From Streptomyces sp. ICBB 8177 (GTDB lineage Bacteria; Actinomycetota; Actinomycetes; Streptomycetales; Streptomycetaceae), in NCBI RefSeq assembly GCF_003144095.1, contig NZ_NSKH01000018.1, forward strand, positions 2,013,541 through 2,077,540: a stretch of DNA of 64,000 nucleotides, written 5' to 3'. A program made the position numbers and the translations under genes. Position 1 is the stretch's first letter. The number at the start of each line of letters is the position of its first letter. Below are positions 16,938-26,430 of the stretch, one piece after another. The notes beneath the pieces are model-generated. The model was not told where the DNA came from. It saw only the letters and a program-made list of their open reading frames with translations, and did no database searches.

Positions 16938-18250
16938 CCAGCAAGAATCGCCGGGAGCACGACCGGCGCACCTATGTCCTCGACACCAGCGTGCTGCTGG
17001 CCGACCCCAACGCCGTCATGCGGTTCGACGAGCACGAAGTCGTGCTGCCGGTCGTCGTGGTGACGGAGCTGGAGGCCAAGCGCCACCACCCGGAACTCGG
17101 CTACTTCGCCCGCCAGGCGCTGCGGCTGCTGGACGAGTACCGGATCCGCTACGGGCGGCTGGACGCGCCCATCCCGATCGGGGAACTCGGCGGATCGCTC
17201 AGGGTCGAGCTGAACCACTCCGACCCGGGCGTGCTTCCGGCCGGCTTCCGGCTCGGCGACAACGACTCGCGCATCCTGGCGGTCGCCCGCAACCTGCAGG
17301 CGGAGGGGTACGACGTCACGGTCGTCTCCAAGGACCTGCCGCTGCGCATCAAGGCGTCGTCCGTCGGGCTGCTGGCCGAGGAGTACCGCGCGGAACTCGC
17401 CATCACCTCCGGGTACACCGGGATGGCGGAGCTCCAGGTGACCGGCGCGGACGTCGACCGGCTCTTCGCGCAGGAGAGCGCCGTCCTGCCGGGCACCGAG
17501 GAACTGCCGGTCCACACCGGTCTGGTGCTCCAGTCGGAACGCGGCAAGGCGCTGGGCCGGGTCACCGAGGACGGCGACGTCCGGCTGGTGCGCGGCGACC
17601 GGGAGGCGTTCGGGCTGCACGGCCGCAGCGCCGAGCAGCGGATCGCGCTGGACCTGCTGCTCGACCCGGAGGTCGGCATCGTCTCGCTGGGCGGCCGGGC
17701 GGGCACCGGCAAGTCCGCGCTGGCGCTGTGCGCGGGCCTGGAGGCGGTGCTGGAGCGGCGGCAGCACCGCAAGGTGATGGTCTTCCGGCCGCTGTACGCG
17801 GTGGGCGGGCAGGAGCTGGGCTACCTGCCGGGCAACGAGTCGGAGAAGATGAGCCCCTGGGCGCAGGCGGTCTTCGACACGCTCTCGGCGGTCACCTCTG
17901 CGGACGTCATCGAGGAGGTCGTGGAACGCGGCATGCTGGAGGTGCTGCCGCTGACCCACATCCGGGGCCGCTCGCTGCACGACGCCTTCGTGATCGTGGA
18001 CGAGGCGCAATCCCTGGAGCGGAACGTGCTGTTGACCGTTCTGTCCCGGATCGGCGCCGGATCGCGGGTCGTTCTCACCCATGACGTGGCACAACGGGAC
18101 AACCTCCGGGTCGGACGATATGACGGAGTGGTCGCCGTGGTGGAGAAACTGAAGGGTCATCCGCTTTTCGCCCACGTGACGCTGACCCGTTCCGAGCGTT
18201 CCCCGATCGCCGCACTGGTGACCGAGATGCTGGAGGACGTCCAGCCGTAA
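16931..18250 (+). CDS. PhoH-like ATPase with N-terminal PIN domain
   Basis: 439 aa. The N-terminal PIN ribonuclease-like domain has [27 protein letters not shown] and [15 protein letters not shown], acidic residues that bind metal. The C-terminal PhoH domain has Walker [13 protein letters not shown] (~257-268), [18 protein letters not shown] and Walker [13 protein letters not shown]. Related PIN-PhoH proteins act as RNA helicase/nucleases. A second GTG follows the first directly. Confidence 0.93.
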   Translation: MVTSKNRREHDRRTYVLDTSVLLADPNAVMRFDEHEVVLPVVVVTELEAKRHHPELGYFARQALRLLDEYRIRYGRLDAPIPIGELGGSLRVELNHSDPGVLPAGFRLGDNDSRILAVARNLQAEGYDVTVVSKDLPLRIKASSVGLLAEEYRAELAITSGYTGMAELQVTGADVDRLFAQESAVLPGTEELPVHTGLVLQSERGKALGRVTEDGDVRLVRGDREAFGLHGRSAEQRIALDLLLDPEVGIVSLGGRAGTGKSALALCAGLEAVLERRQHRKVMVFRPLYAVGGQELGYLPGNESEKMSPWAQAVFDTLSAVTSADVIEEVVERGMLEVLPLTHIRGRSLHDAFVIVDEAQSLERNVLLTVLSRIGAGSRVVLTHDVAQRDNLRVGRYDGVVAVVEKLKGHPLFAHVTLTRSERSPIAALVTEMLEDVQP

Positions 18251-18306
18251 GGGCTCCGCCGAAGCAGTGGCCAACGGTCGCTGCGCGTAAAGGATTTGAC
18301 ACGCTG

Positions 18307-18339
18307 AGGCTGCTGCGTCCGCGAAGGGCGCAGCAGCCT
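18307..18339 (+). terminator. terminator after phoH
   Basis: AGGCTGCTGCG and CGCAGCAGCCT form a perfect 11-bp stem with an 11-nt loop, 57 bp past the phoH stop. Confidence 0.8.
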
Positions 18340-18444
18340 AGTCGTGTCCGGTGGCGACACGCCGGAGTTTCCGCAAACCGGCAGGCCCAAACGCGTTGTG
18401 ACGTTCGCCACGCAACTGAGAATTGCCTTGGCGCGTCATTGTCG

Positions 18445-18660
18445 GGCAGTGTGTGGGGCTGTCAGGCCCCGCTTACGGCACACCCGCACCGGCGACGGTG
18501 CGAAACCCCCCAGAACTGAACAGTGTTGGCCGTAAGCCGCCCAGCACCACGCGGACCCCGCCTCGGGGATCGCACCGGGCCCGTGCCTCCCGTGACCAGT
18601 CGGACTCCGGTCCGTCACCAGGGGGAGGCCAGCGTCAGGGGCACGATTGCGTCCGCGCGG
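18445..18660 (+). promoter_or_regulatory. structured 5' leader of the transglycosylase gene
   Basis: The gap between the phoH terminator and the next start is over 300 bp and rich in inverted repeats. GCTTACGGC (18471-18479) pairs with GCCGTAAGC (18529-18537). Inside it, CGCACCG-GCGA-CGGTGCG (18485-18502) makes a hairpin with a GNRA tetraloop. Further on, GTGAC...GTCAC encloses a GGAC/GTCC hairpin (about 18593-18619). Riboswitches control wall-lytic genes in related bacteria, but I could not match a known class. Confidence 0.5.
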
Positions 18661-18692
18661 TCACCACGCGGGCGATGCTGGAAGGAAACCGT

Positions 18693-19373
18693 GTGAGCCG
18701 GATCTCCGTCCGGGGTATCGCCGTAGCGTCAGCGACCGCGGTCACCACCGTGGGCGCCGTCGTGGGCGTGGCCTCTGGCAGCGAGCCGACCGCCGCAGCC
18801 GCGCAGCCCGTCGCCGACGCGACCTCGCTCGACACCATCGTCGACGGTCAGCAGACCAACGCGCAGGTCGCGTCGCTGACCGAGCAGGTCCAGTCGCAGC
18901 AGGCCGCCGCCGACGCCGCCGCGAAGCAGGCGGCCGAGCAGGCCGCGCGCAAGAAGGCCGCCGCCGACGCCGCCAAGAAGAAGGCGGAGGCCGAGGCGAA
19001 GGCCGAGAAGGAGAAGCAGGAGGCCGCCAGCCGCGACGAGCAGCGCCAGTCGCTGTCCACGCTGAGTTCGGGCGACTACTCGGTCGCGGGCATCCAGGCG
19101 ATGGCCCAGCAGATCATCGGCAACGAAGCGCAGTACGAGTGCTTCTCCTGGATCGTCTCGCACGAGAGCGGCTGGAACTACCAGGCGACCAACGCCTCCT
19201 CCGGCGCCTACGGCCTGGTGCAGGCCCTGCCCGGCTCCAAGATGGCCTCGGCGGGCGCCGACTGGCGGACCAATCCGGCCACGCAGATAAAGTGGGGCCT
19301 GGGCTACATGAACGACCGGTACCACAGCCCCTGTGGCGCCCAGCAGTTCTGGGAGGCCAACGGCTGGTACTGA
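18693..19373 (+). CDS. secreted lytic transglycosylase-like protein
   Basis: 226 aa. An N-terminal signal/anchor (residues 1-~40) precedes a coiled coil extremely rich in Ala, Lys, Gln and Glu (about 55-120). The SLT-type domain carries QYECFSWIVSHESGWNYQATN (catalytic Glu in HESGW), SGAYGLVQALPGSKM and GLGYMNDRY. It would cut peptidoglycan glycan strands. GTG with GGAAGGA seven bases upstream is the start; ATG at 18675 is a weaker option. Confidence 0.88.
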   Translation: MSRISVRGIAVASATAVTTVGAVVGVASGSEPTAAAAQPVADATSLDTIVDGQQTNAQVASLTEQVQSQQAAADAAAKQAAEQAARKKAAADAAKKKAEAEAKAEKEKQEAASRDEQRQSLSTLSSGDYSVAGIQAMAQQIIGNEAQYECFSWIVSHESGWNYQATNASSGAYGLVQALPGSKMASAGADWRTNPATQIKWGLGYMNDRYHSPCGAQQFWEANGWY

Positions 19374-19403
19374 GTACCGCCGGGCCGCACCCCGAGACCT
19401 CAC

Positions 19404-19440
19404 GACGAGCCCCGCCGGGCGTTGACCGGCGGGGCTCGTC
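19404..19440 (+). terminator. strong hairpin terminator
   Basis: A perfect 15-bp stem (19404-19418 with 19426-19440) and 7-nt loop, 30 bp after the transglycosylase stop. Confidence 0.88.
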
Positions 19441-19585
19441 GCTGTGACCGGTGCGTTCGCAGCCCCGGCCGGTACCGCCTCGCCGGGGACGTCAACCCTG
19501 CCGCCGGGTAACCTCGTCCTTCCGGGCGGCTCAGGGGCGCACCGGCTCAGGGGCGCACCGCAGCACCGCAGGGGATGGAACGGAC

Positions 19586-20965
19586 ATGCCGCACAAAAGC
19601 CGGTGGCGTACCGGCCTCACCGACAGCCTCGCCAGGGCCGCCGGTCGCCTCGCCGAGCGCAGGGCGGCGGCCGAGGAGCGCGAAGAGCAGTTCGAGGAGC
19701 GTCTGGGGGAGCGCGGCGAGGCCGACGAGCGCCGGAGGGAGCGCCGGGACGACGAACGCGCCAGGGAGCGCGAGCGGGCTCGCGAGGAGGCGCCGGAGGA
19801 GGCGCACGACGACTACGTGCCCCCGCCGCCCTCCTACGCGCCCGCCGTCGCCGCCCCGCGCGCCCCGGTGGCCGCGGTGCCGTGGGGCGTGCGGGTGGCC
19901 GCCGAGGTGGCCTGGCGCTTCCTGATCCTCGCCGGTTCGCTGTACGTCCTGATGCGGGTGATCTCGGCGATCAAGCTGGTGGTGCTGGCCTTCGTGGCCG
20001 CGCTGCTGATCACCGCGCTGCTCCAGCCGATAGTCGCCCGGCTCAAGCGGGCCGGGCTGCCGAGGGGACTGGCCACCGCGCTGACGTTCATCGGCGGCTT
20101 CGTGGTGATGGGCCTGGTCGGCTGGTTCGTGGTCTGGCAGGTGATGGAGAACACCGACCAGCTGTCCAACCAACTCCAGGCCGGTATCGGCCAGTTGAAG
20201 AAGTGGCTGCTCAACTCGCCGTTCCACGTGACCGACAAGCAGATCAACCAGATCGCCAAGAACCTCCAGCACGCGGTCGGCACCAACGCCGAGACCATCA
20301 CCTCGGCCGGGCTCCAGGGCGTCACCGTGGTCCTGGAGGTCTTCACCAGCCTCTTCCTGGCGATGTTCTCCACCCTGTTCCTGCTCTACGACGGCCGCAA
20401 CGTGTGGAACTGGGTGCTCAAGCTCTTCCCGCGCGACGCCCGCGAGGGCGTGGCCGGCGCCGGGCCGCGCGCCTGGCGCACCCTGACGCTCTACGTGCGC
20501 GGCACCGTGATCGTCGCGTTCATCGACGCGGTGTGCATCGGCGTCGGGATCTACTTCCTCGGGGTGCCGATGGCGGTGCCGCTGGCCGTGCTGATCTTCC
20601 TGGGCGCGTTCATCCCCATGGTCGGCGCGGTGGTCTCCGGCGCGCTGGCGATGATCGTGGCCCTGGTCACGCAGGGGCCGTTCACCATGCTGATGGTGCT
20701 GGTGGTGGTCCTCGCGGTGCAGCAGATCGAGGGCCACGTGCTCCAGCCGTTCATCCTCGGCCGCGCGGTGCGGGTGCATCCGCTGGGCGTGGTGCTGGCG
20801 GTGGCGGCCGGTTCGCTGGTCGCCGGGATCGGCGGCGCGGTGGTGGCGGTGCCGCTGGTCGCGGTCACCAACACGGTCGTCGGCTACCTGCGCCAGCACG
20901 TACGGGAGAACGCGCTGCGCCAGGCGGTCACGGAGGGCGCGCCGCCCGCCGCGCAGGAGACCTGA
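19586..20965 (+). CDS. AI-2E family transporter
   Basis: 459 aa integral membrane protein. A ~100-residue highly charged Glu/Arg coiled-coil N-terminus (ERRAAAEEREEQFEERLGERG) precedes about eight hydrophobic helices. The family hallmark is the C-terminal half: FLGVPMAVPLAVLIFLGAFIPMVGAVVSG and QQIEGHVLQPFILGRAVRVHPL. Members export small molecules or act as antiporters; the substrate is not predictable here. Confidence 0.9.
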   Translation: MPHKSRWRTGLTDSLARAAGRLAERRAAAEEREEQFEERLGERGEADERRRERRDDERARERERAREEAPEEAHDDYVPPPPSYAPAVAAPRAPVAAVPWGVRVAAEVAWRFLILAGSLYVLMRVISAIKLVVLAFVAALLITALLQPIVARLKRAGLPRGLATALTFIGGFVVMGLVGWFVVWQVMENTDQLSNQLQAGIGQLKKWLLNSPFHVTDKQINQIAKNLQHAVGTNAETITSAGLQGVTVVLEVFTSLFLAMFSTLFLLYDGRNVWNWVLKLFPRDAREGVAGAGPRAWRTLTLYVRGTVIVAFIDAVCIGVGIYFLGVPMAVPLAVLIFLGAFIPMVGAVVSGALAMIVALVTQGPFTMLMVLVVVLAVQQIEGHVLQPFILGRAVRVHPLGVVLAVAAGSLVAGIGGAVVAVPLVAVTNTVVGYLRQHVRENALRQAVTEGAPPAAQET

Positions 20966-20967
20966 GG

Positions 20968-21019
20968 ACGACGAGGGCGGGGTCACGGGAGACGTCTCCC
21001 GTGACCCCGCCCTCGTCGT
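20968..21019. terminator. very long palindromic terminator
   Basis: A perfect 52-bp palindrome (26 bp per arm, centred on GACGTC at 20991-20996) lies between the convergent transporter and ahpD genes. It works identically from both strands and is probably a bidirectional terminator. Confidence 0.9.
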
Positions 21020-21040
21020 TGCCCGTGGAGCGGTCCGGCG

Positions 21041-21577
21041 TCAGGCCGAGGCCAGCGCCGCTTCCGCGTCCAGCGTGGTGGCGACGGCCTGCACGACTGC
21101 CGCGATCTTGAACGCCTCCTGGACGACCTCGCGGCTCACGCCGGCCTTGCGCAGCACCTGCTCGTGCGAGTCCAGGCACTGGCCGCAGCCGTTGACCGCG
21201 GAGACCGCGAGCGACCACAGCTCGAAGTCGGCCTTCTCCACGCCCGGGTTGCCGATGACGTTCATCCGCAGGCCCGCGCGCAGCGTGCCGTACTCGGGGT
21301 CCGACAGCAGGTGCCGGGTGCGGTAGAAGACGTTGTTCATCGCCATGACGGCGGCGGCGGCCTTCGCCGCGGTGTACGCCTCGGGGCTCAGGTTGGCCTT
21401 GGCCTCCGGCTCCAGCTCGCGCAGCACGATGGGGCTGCGCGAGGCGATGGCCACCGCGAGCACGGTGCCCCACAGCTGCTGCTGCGGCAGGTCGGAGTTG
21501 CCGATGACCGAACCCAGGTTGAGCTTGAGGTCCTTGGCGTAGTCCGGCAGCGCGGACTTCAGGGTGTCGAGTGCCAT
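21041..21577 (-). CDS. ahpD: alkyl hydroperoxide reductase AhpD
   Basis: 178 aa. AhpD recycles AhpC in actinobacteria using a CxxC centre. The motif [11 protein letters not shown] gives Cys131, Cys134 and His138; the acidic Glu of the relay lies upstream. The gene follows ahpC with a 9-bp gap, so they form one OxyR-controlled operon against peroxides. Confidence 0.95.
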   Translation of the reverse strand: MALDTLKSALPDYAKDLKLNLGSVIGNSDLPQQQLWGTVLAVAIASRSPIVLRELEPEAKANLSPEAYTAAKAAAAVMAMNNVFYRTRHLLSDPEYGTLRAGLRMNVIGNPGVEKADFELWSLAVSAVNGCGQCLDSHEQVLRKAGVSREVVQEAFKIAAVVQAVATTLDAEAALASA

Positions 21578-21586
21578 GTCAGCGGG

Positions 21587-22144
21587 TCACTCCCCGGCGA
21601 GCAGCTTGACCGGGTCCAGGGTCTCGTCGCCCTTGCTCCAGTTGCACGGGCACAGCTCGTCGGTCTGCAGCGCGTCGAGCACCCGCAGGACCTCCTTGGG
21701 GTTACGGCCCACGGAACCGGCGGTCACCATCGAGAACTGGATCTCGTTGTTCTGGTCGACGATGAAGACCGCGCGCTGCGCGAAGCCGTCCTCGCCCTCG
21801 ACGCCGAGGGCGCGCATCAGCTCGTGCTTGGAGTCGGCCAGCATCGGGAACGGCAGCTCACGCAGGTCGGCGTGGTCACGGCGCCAGGCGTGGTGGACGA
21901 ACTCCGAGTCGCCGGAGACGCCGAGCACCTGCGCGTCGCGGTCGGCGAACTCCTCGTTCAGCTTGCCGAAAGCGGCGATCTCGGTCGGGCAGACGAAGGT
22001 GAAGTCCTTCGGCCAGAAGAAGACGACCGACCAGCCCTTGCTGTAGTCCTCGGAGCTGTACTCCTTGATCTCCAGCTTGTCGTCGGACGGGCCTTCCACG
22101 CCCATGAGCTTCCAAGCGGGGAACTGGTCACCGACAGTGAGCAT
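21587..22144 (-). CDS. ahpC: peroxiredoxin AhpC
   Basis: 185 aa typical 2-Cys peroxiredoxin. The peroxidatic Cys is Cys52 in DFTFVCPTE; the resolving Cys is in the C-terminal DELCPCNW. It reduces H2O2, organic peroxides and possibly peroxynitrite, then is re-reduced by AhpD. AGGAG lies 8 nt before the ATG. Promoter and operator are shared with the divergent oxyR. Confidence 0.97.
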   Translation of the reverse strand: MLTVGDQFPAWKLMGVEGPSDDKLEIKEYSSEDYSKGWSVVFFWPKDFTFVCPTEIAAFGKLNEEFADRDAQVLGVSGDSEFVHHAWRRDHADLRELPFPMLADSKHELMRALGVEGEDGFAQRAVFIVDQNNEIQFSMVTAGSVGRNPKEVLRVLDALQTDELCPCNWSKGDETLDPVKLLAGE

Positions 22145-22186
22145 TGAGGGGTCTCCTGTGCTTGTGCGGGTTGGACGGAACCCACC

Positions 22187-23254
22187 GTGCCACAGGCAAG
22201 ATTGATCACGGAAATCGCCCCGGCTCGACCTACTGATAGGTATGGCCGATCAGTACCCTGGGGGCTGTCCACCGCACCCTCCGGTGCCCCCGCCACCGCA
22301 CCTCCCAGGGAGCCGGCCGTCAAAGCGCAGCGTCAGCCCAGCCTCGCCCAGCTCAGGGCGTTCGCCGCGGTCGCGGAGCACCTGCACTTCCGGGACGCCG
22401 CCGCCGTCACCGGCACCAGCCAGCCCGCGCTGTCGGCCGCCGTCGCCGCGCTGGAGGACGTCGTCGGCGTACGGCTGGTGGAACGGACCACCCGCCGCGT
22501 GCTGCTCACCCCGGCCGGGGAACGGCTCGCGGCGCGGACACGCAGCGTACTGGACGCGGTCGCCGACCTGATGGAGGAGGCGGAGGCGGTACGGGCGCCG
22601 TTCACCGGCGTGCTGCGGCTCGGCGTCATCCCGACGGTGGCGCCCTACCTGCTGCCGTCCGTGCTCGGCCTGGTCCACGACCGCTATCCGGACCTCGACC
22701 TCCAGGTCCACGAGGAGCAGACCGCCTCGCTGACCGAGGGCCTGACCGCCGGACGGCTCGACCTGCTGCTGCTCGCGGTGCCGCTGGGACTGCCCGCGGT
22801 CACCGAACTGCCGCTGTTCGACGAGGACTTCGTGCTGGTCATGCCGCGCGACCACCGGCTCGCCGGACGCGACGACATCCCGCGCTCCGAACTGCGCGAC
22901 CTCGACCTGCTGCTGCTGTCCGAAGGGCACTGCCTGCGCGACCAGGCCCTCGACATCTGCCGCGAGGTGGGCCGTGCCGAGGGGGCGCCGGTGACCACCA
23001 GCGCGGCCGGCCTGTCCACCCTGGTCCAGCTGGTCGCGGGCGGCCTCGGCGTCACGCTGCTGCCGCGCACCGCGGTCCCGGTCGAGGTGGGCCGCGGCGC
23101 CCGGCTGGCCACCGGGACCTTCCAGGACCCGGCGCCGGTGCGGCGGATCGCGCTGGCGATGCGAGCGGGGGCGGCGCGGGCCGAGGAGTTCGAGTCCTTC
23201 GCCGCCGCCCTGCGCGACACCCTGCGCCCGCTGCCGGTACGCATGGCGGCCTGA
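22187..23254 (+). CDS. oxyR: LysR-type peroxide sensor OxyR
   Basis: Up to 355 aa. The helix-turn-helix (SLAQLRAFAAVAEHLHFRDAAAVTGTSQPALSAAVAALE) is followed by the inducer domain. The redox pair is EGHCLRDQALDIC, the C-x8-C spacing of OxyR. The start is unresolved: GTG at 22187 (used here) or TTG at 22202 would place the operator inside the gene. No ATG/GTG/TTG lies between 22256 and the DNA-binding domain, only CTG at 22265 and a GTC at 22319 behind GGGAG. Divergent from ahpCD. Confidence 0.9.
   Translation: MPQARLITEIAPARPTDRYGRSVPWGLSTAPSGAPATAPPREPAVKAQRQPSLAQLRAFAAVAEHLHFRDAAAVTGTSQPALSAAVAALEDVVGVRLVERTTRRVLLTPAGERLAARTRSVLDAVADLMEEAEAVRAPFTGVLRLGVIPTVAPYLLPSVLGLVHDRYPDLDLQVHEEQTASLTEGLTAGRLDLLLLAVPLGLPAVTELPLFDEDFVLVMPRDHRLAGRDDIPRSELRDLDLLLLSEGHCLRDQALDICREVGRAEGAPVTTSAAGLSTLVQLVAGGLGVTLLPRTAVPVEVGRGARLATGTFQDPAPVRRIALAMRAGAARAEEFESFAAALRDTLRPLPVRMAA
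22231..22255. promoter_or_regulatory. candidate OxyR operator
   Basis: TACTGAT-N11-ATCAGTA is a perfect 7-bp inverted repeat with the 11-bp spacing expected for a LysR-type T-N11-A site. It lies between ahpC and oxyR and would control both. Confidence 0.7.
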
Positions 23255-23263
23255 GCTTTCCGC

Positions 23264-25699
23264 TCACTCCGTGCGCAGGCCGTCCGGCCGCATCATCCGC
23301 CACAGCGGCGGCAGGCTCAGCAGCGTGACCAGCCCGACCACGCCGGCCCCCGTGCCGGCCATGACCGCGACCGAGGTCCAGTCGAAGCCCACCGACTCGT
23401 TGACCACCCGCAGCAGCACCGCACCGAGCCCCAGGCCGCCCGCCACCGCGAGCACCAGTCCCAGCGCCATCGGCACCGCGGCCTGCCACAGCACCGACAG
23501 GCCCAGCGTGCCGCGCCGGGTGCCGAAGGCCACCAGGGCCGCCAGCAGCCGCCTGCGTTCGCGCAGTTGCTCCAGCGTCGACACCAGCAGGCTGGCCCCG
23601 ATCATCACCAGCACCGCCACCGCCCCGATCATCAGTCCACGCCGCAGACTCACGTACCGCTGCGCCTCCTGGGTCGCGTGCAGCGTCCAGGTCGGGTCGG
23701 ACGGGTCGATGCGCACCGCCGTGTTGCGCACCAGGTCCTCGGCGTCCGGCACGCCGGGGTCCAGCGCGATGGCGACGTGGGCCTCGGGGGCCTGCAACAG
23801 GCTCGGGTCGAGCGCCTCCGGGGTGGCCAGCACGCCGGAGCGCTCGTAGCCGGTGGCGTCCGTCTTCCCGGACGCGGTGCGTGCCGAGGCCGGGATGGTC
23901 CACGGCCTGGGCCCGCGGTCGGTCGCGCCGGGCGTGCCGGGGACGCTCAGGTCGAGCCGGTGCCCCGGCTTGAGCAGCGGGTCGGGCGGACTGCCGTACA
24001 GGCCGGTGACCAGGAAGACGCTGCCGGGGGAGCACGCCCCGACGCCGGCGACCTCCCGCAGCGTCGCGCAGTCGCCCACCGTGACCGGTGTCGTGCTCAG
24101 GTCGTCCTGCGCCTGCTCGCCGTGCCCCGAGCGCGCCGCGCTCCTGGCCCGGGCGGTGGCGGCCAGGTCGGCGGCCTCACCCTCCGCCGTTCCCGTCACC
24201 CGGCGCACGCCCTCGGTGGTGCGGAAGGCGCCGACGACCCGCTTGACCTGGGAGCCGTCGCGCACCGGGATGTCCACCGCCATCTGCGCTCTCGCCGGGT
24301 CCTGGCCGGTGTCGTGCGTGAACTGGCCCGCCACGCCGGCGAACACCGCCTGTACCGCGATCGCCCCGGCCACCGCCACGGTGATCCCGCTGACCGTCCG
24401 CGCCGCCGCGCCGGAGGACAACTGGAGCCTGCGGGAGGCCAGTTGCCACGGCACGGGACCGGCGCCGCCCAGCCGGGCGACCACCGTCTGCACCAGCCAC
24501 GGCAGCAGCGTGGTCAGCCCGAGCAGCAGCAGCACCGCGCCCGCTGCGACCTGCGGCCGGTTGACGGAGCCGGTCGGGCCGACCGTGCCGACCAGCGGGT
24601 AGAGCATCGCGAGCCCGGCCGCGGGCACCAGCAGCCGCCACCACAACCGCCGCCTGCGGGGCGTCGCGCCGCGCACCACGCCCAGCGGCTCGATGACCAC
24701 ACCGCGCAGCGCCATCAGCGTCACCAGCACCGCGGCCAGCGGCACGGCCACCACGATCAGCGCGACCAGCTGAGGGGCCGGCGTCATGTCGGAGGGGAAG
24801 ACGCTGGTCTGGTCGAAGGAGAACATCCCGATCGACTGCCGCAGTCCGAGGAAGAGCGCGGCGCCGGCGACCAGTCCCAGCAGCGCGCCGAACAGCGCCT
24901 CACCGGCCGCGATCCGCCGGGTGGCGCGGGCGTCGGCGCCGATCAGCCGCAGCGCCGCCAGCCGGCGGTCGCGCCGCTCGCCGCCGAAGCGCACGGCCGT
25001 CGCCACGAAGACCCCCACCGGCACCAGCAGCACCACGAAGACGATGACGAGCAGCACGATCAGCACCGGGCTCCACGGCTCCTCGGGGGACCCGCCGCCG
25101 AAGTGGTCGATGCGCCGGGTCATCCCCAGGTCGTCGGAGAGCCCGCCCGCGCCCGCGTAGTAGAGCAGTTCCTTCGGGCCGCTCAGCCCTGCCGCGCCCA
25201 CGGTCCCGACGACGCGTTGCGGCAGCCGTTCGCGCAGCAGCCTGTCGGCCGGGTCGGCGAGCATCGAGGCGAGCGCGGGGGAGACCACGATCTCGCCCGG
25301 CCCCGGCATCCGGCCCACCCCGGGCGGCGACGGCGGCTCGGCGCCCTCCGGTTCGAGGAGATCGCCGGTGATGTCGTACCAGCGGTAGGTGGTGTTCGCC
25401 GGCTCGACCAGCAGGGTGTGCGGGCCCGGCCGGGCCGGCTCTGCGCCGTGGCCCTCGGTGGAGCGGGCGACGGTCCTGTCCGACCTGGCGTGCAGCATCG
25501 CGGGCACGGCGGCGGTGGTCAGCAGCAGCGCCACGCCGAGGCCCACGCCGACCGCGGTCAGCAGCGTGCGGACCCAGCCCTCGCGGCCTCCGGTGACGGC
25601 GAACCGCATGCCGAGGCCGAGGTCACGCGCCCAGACGCGGAACGGGTTGGACGTGCCGGAACCGGAGGGCTGCGGGTGCGCGGGGTGCGGCGCGCTCAC
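23264..25699 (-). CDS. ABC transporter permease, FtsX/MacB-type
   Basis: 811 aa. A leading transmembrane helix (about 45-65), an extracytoplasmic part, an FtsX-like block of three helices (~225-340), more helices (~365-450), a second extracytoplasmic region and a final helix triple. This is the duplicated-FtsX layout of actinobacterial lipoprotein or antimicrobial-peptide exporters. Its GTG overlaps the ATPase stop (GTGA). Substrate unknown. Confidence 0.9.
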   Translation of the reverse strand: MSAPHPAHPQPSGSGTSNPFRVWARDLGLGMRFAVTGGREGWVRTLLTAVGVGLGVALLLTTAAVPAMLHARSDRTVARSTEGHGAEPARPGPHTLLVEPANTTYRWYDITGDLLEPEGAEPPSPPGVGRMPGPGEIVVSPALASMLADPADRLLRERLPQRVVGTVGAAGLSGPKELLYYAGAGGLSDDLGMTRRIDHFGGGSPEEPWSPVLIVLLVIVFVVLLVPVGVFVATAVRFGGERRDRRLAALRLIGADARATRRIAAGEALFGALLGLVAGAALFLGLRQSIGMFSFDQTSVFPSDMTPAPQLVALIVVAVPLAAVLVTLMALRGVVIEPLGVVRGATPRRRRLWWRLLVPAAGLAMLYPLVGTVGPTGSVNRPQVAAGAVLLLLGLTTLLPWLVQTVVARLGGAGPVPWQLASRRLQLSSGAAARTVSGITVAVAGAIAVQAVFAGVAGQFTHDTGQDPARAQMAVDIPVRDGSQVKRVVGAFRTTEGVRRVTGTAEGEAADLAATARARSAARSGHGEQAQDDLSTTPVTVGDCATLREVAGVGACSPGSVFLVTGLYGSPPDPLLKPGHRLDLSVPGTPGATDRGPRPWTIPASARTASGKTDATGYERSGVLATPEALDPSLLQAPEAHVAIALDPGVPDAEDLVRNTAVRIDPSDPTWTLHATQEAQRYVSLRRGLMIGAVAVLVMIGASLLVSTLEQLRERRRLLAALVAFGTRRGTLGLSVLWQAAVPMALGLVLAVAGGLGLGAVLLRVVNESVGFDWTSVAVMAGTGAGVVGLVTLLSLPPLWRMMRPDGLRTE

Positions 25700-26430
25700 G
25701 CGACCGGCTCCCGGGTCAGGTCGCGCGAGCGCCCGTCGCGCACCACGACCTCGCGGTCGGAGTACGCGGCGACCCGGGCCTCGTGGGTGACCAGCACGAC
25801 GGCGGCGCCGGTGTCGCGGGCCGCCGTGGTCAGCAGCCGCATCACCCGCTCACCGTTGAGCGAGTCGAGGGCGCCGGTCGGCTCGTCGGCGAAGACCACC
25901 CGCGGCTCGGTGACCAGCGCGCGGGCCACCGCGACCCGCTGCCCCTGGCCGCCGGAGACCTCGCCGGGCCGCTGCCGGGTCACCTCCGCGACCTCCAGGC
26001 GCTCCAGCCACTCGTCGGCACGGCGCTCGGCCTCCTTGCGTCTGACCCCGCCGAGCCGCAGCGGCAGCGCCACGTTCTCCAGGCAGGTCAGTTCCGGGAC
26101 CAGCTGCCCGAACTGGAAGACGAAGCCGAACTCGCCGCGCCGCAGCCTGCTGCGTTCGGCGTCCGCCATCGCCGACAGCTCGCGCTCCCGGTAGCGGACC
26201 TCGCCCGCGTCGGGGCGGACGATCCCGGCCAGGCAGTGCAGCAGGGTCGACTTGCCGGATCCCGAGGGGCCCATCACGGCGACGACCTCGCCGGGGCGTA
26301 TGGAGAAGTCCGCGTCGTCGAGCGCGGGGGTGGTGCCGTAGGTCTTGCGCAGTCCGGTGGCGGTCAGCAGGGGCTGCCGCCTCGGTCGCGCGCCGTCGTC
26401 CGCGGTCTGGGCGTCGCGTGCCTCGCTCAC
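25696..26430 (-). CDS. ABC transporter ATP-binding protein, LolD/MacB-type
   Basis: 244 aa. Walker A GPSGSGKSTLLH, Q-loop FQFGQLVPELT, signature VSGGQGQRVAVARAL, Walker B RVVFADEPTGALDS, His switch VLVTHEARVAAY. The GTG start overlaps the padR stop and has AAGGAGGT upstream; the longer open frame runs into padR and is rejected. Works with the permease next to it. Confidence 0.95.
   Translation of the reverse strand: MSEARDAQTADDGARPRRQPLLTATGLRKTYGTTPALDDADFSIRPGEVVAVMGPSGSGKSTLLHCLAGIVRPDAGEVRYRERELSAMADAERSRLRRGEFGFVFQFGQLVPELTCLENVALPLRLGGVRRKEAERRADEWLERLEVAEVTRQRPGEVSGGQGQRVAVARALVTEPRVVFADEPTGALDSLNGERVMRLLTTAARDTGAAVVLVTHEARVAAYSDREVVVRDGRSRDLTREPVA

Noticed and set aside
18345-18692. 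c-di-AMP (ydaO-type) riboswitch
   Set aside because: The leader is structured and in the right context, but I cannot find the conserved core words of that class, so only a structured leader is reported.
22242-22571. ATG-started ORF in front of oxyR
   Set aside because: It is in a different frame from the helix-turn-helix, Pro/Arg-rich, and overlaps the operator.
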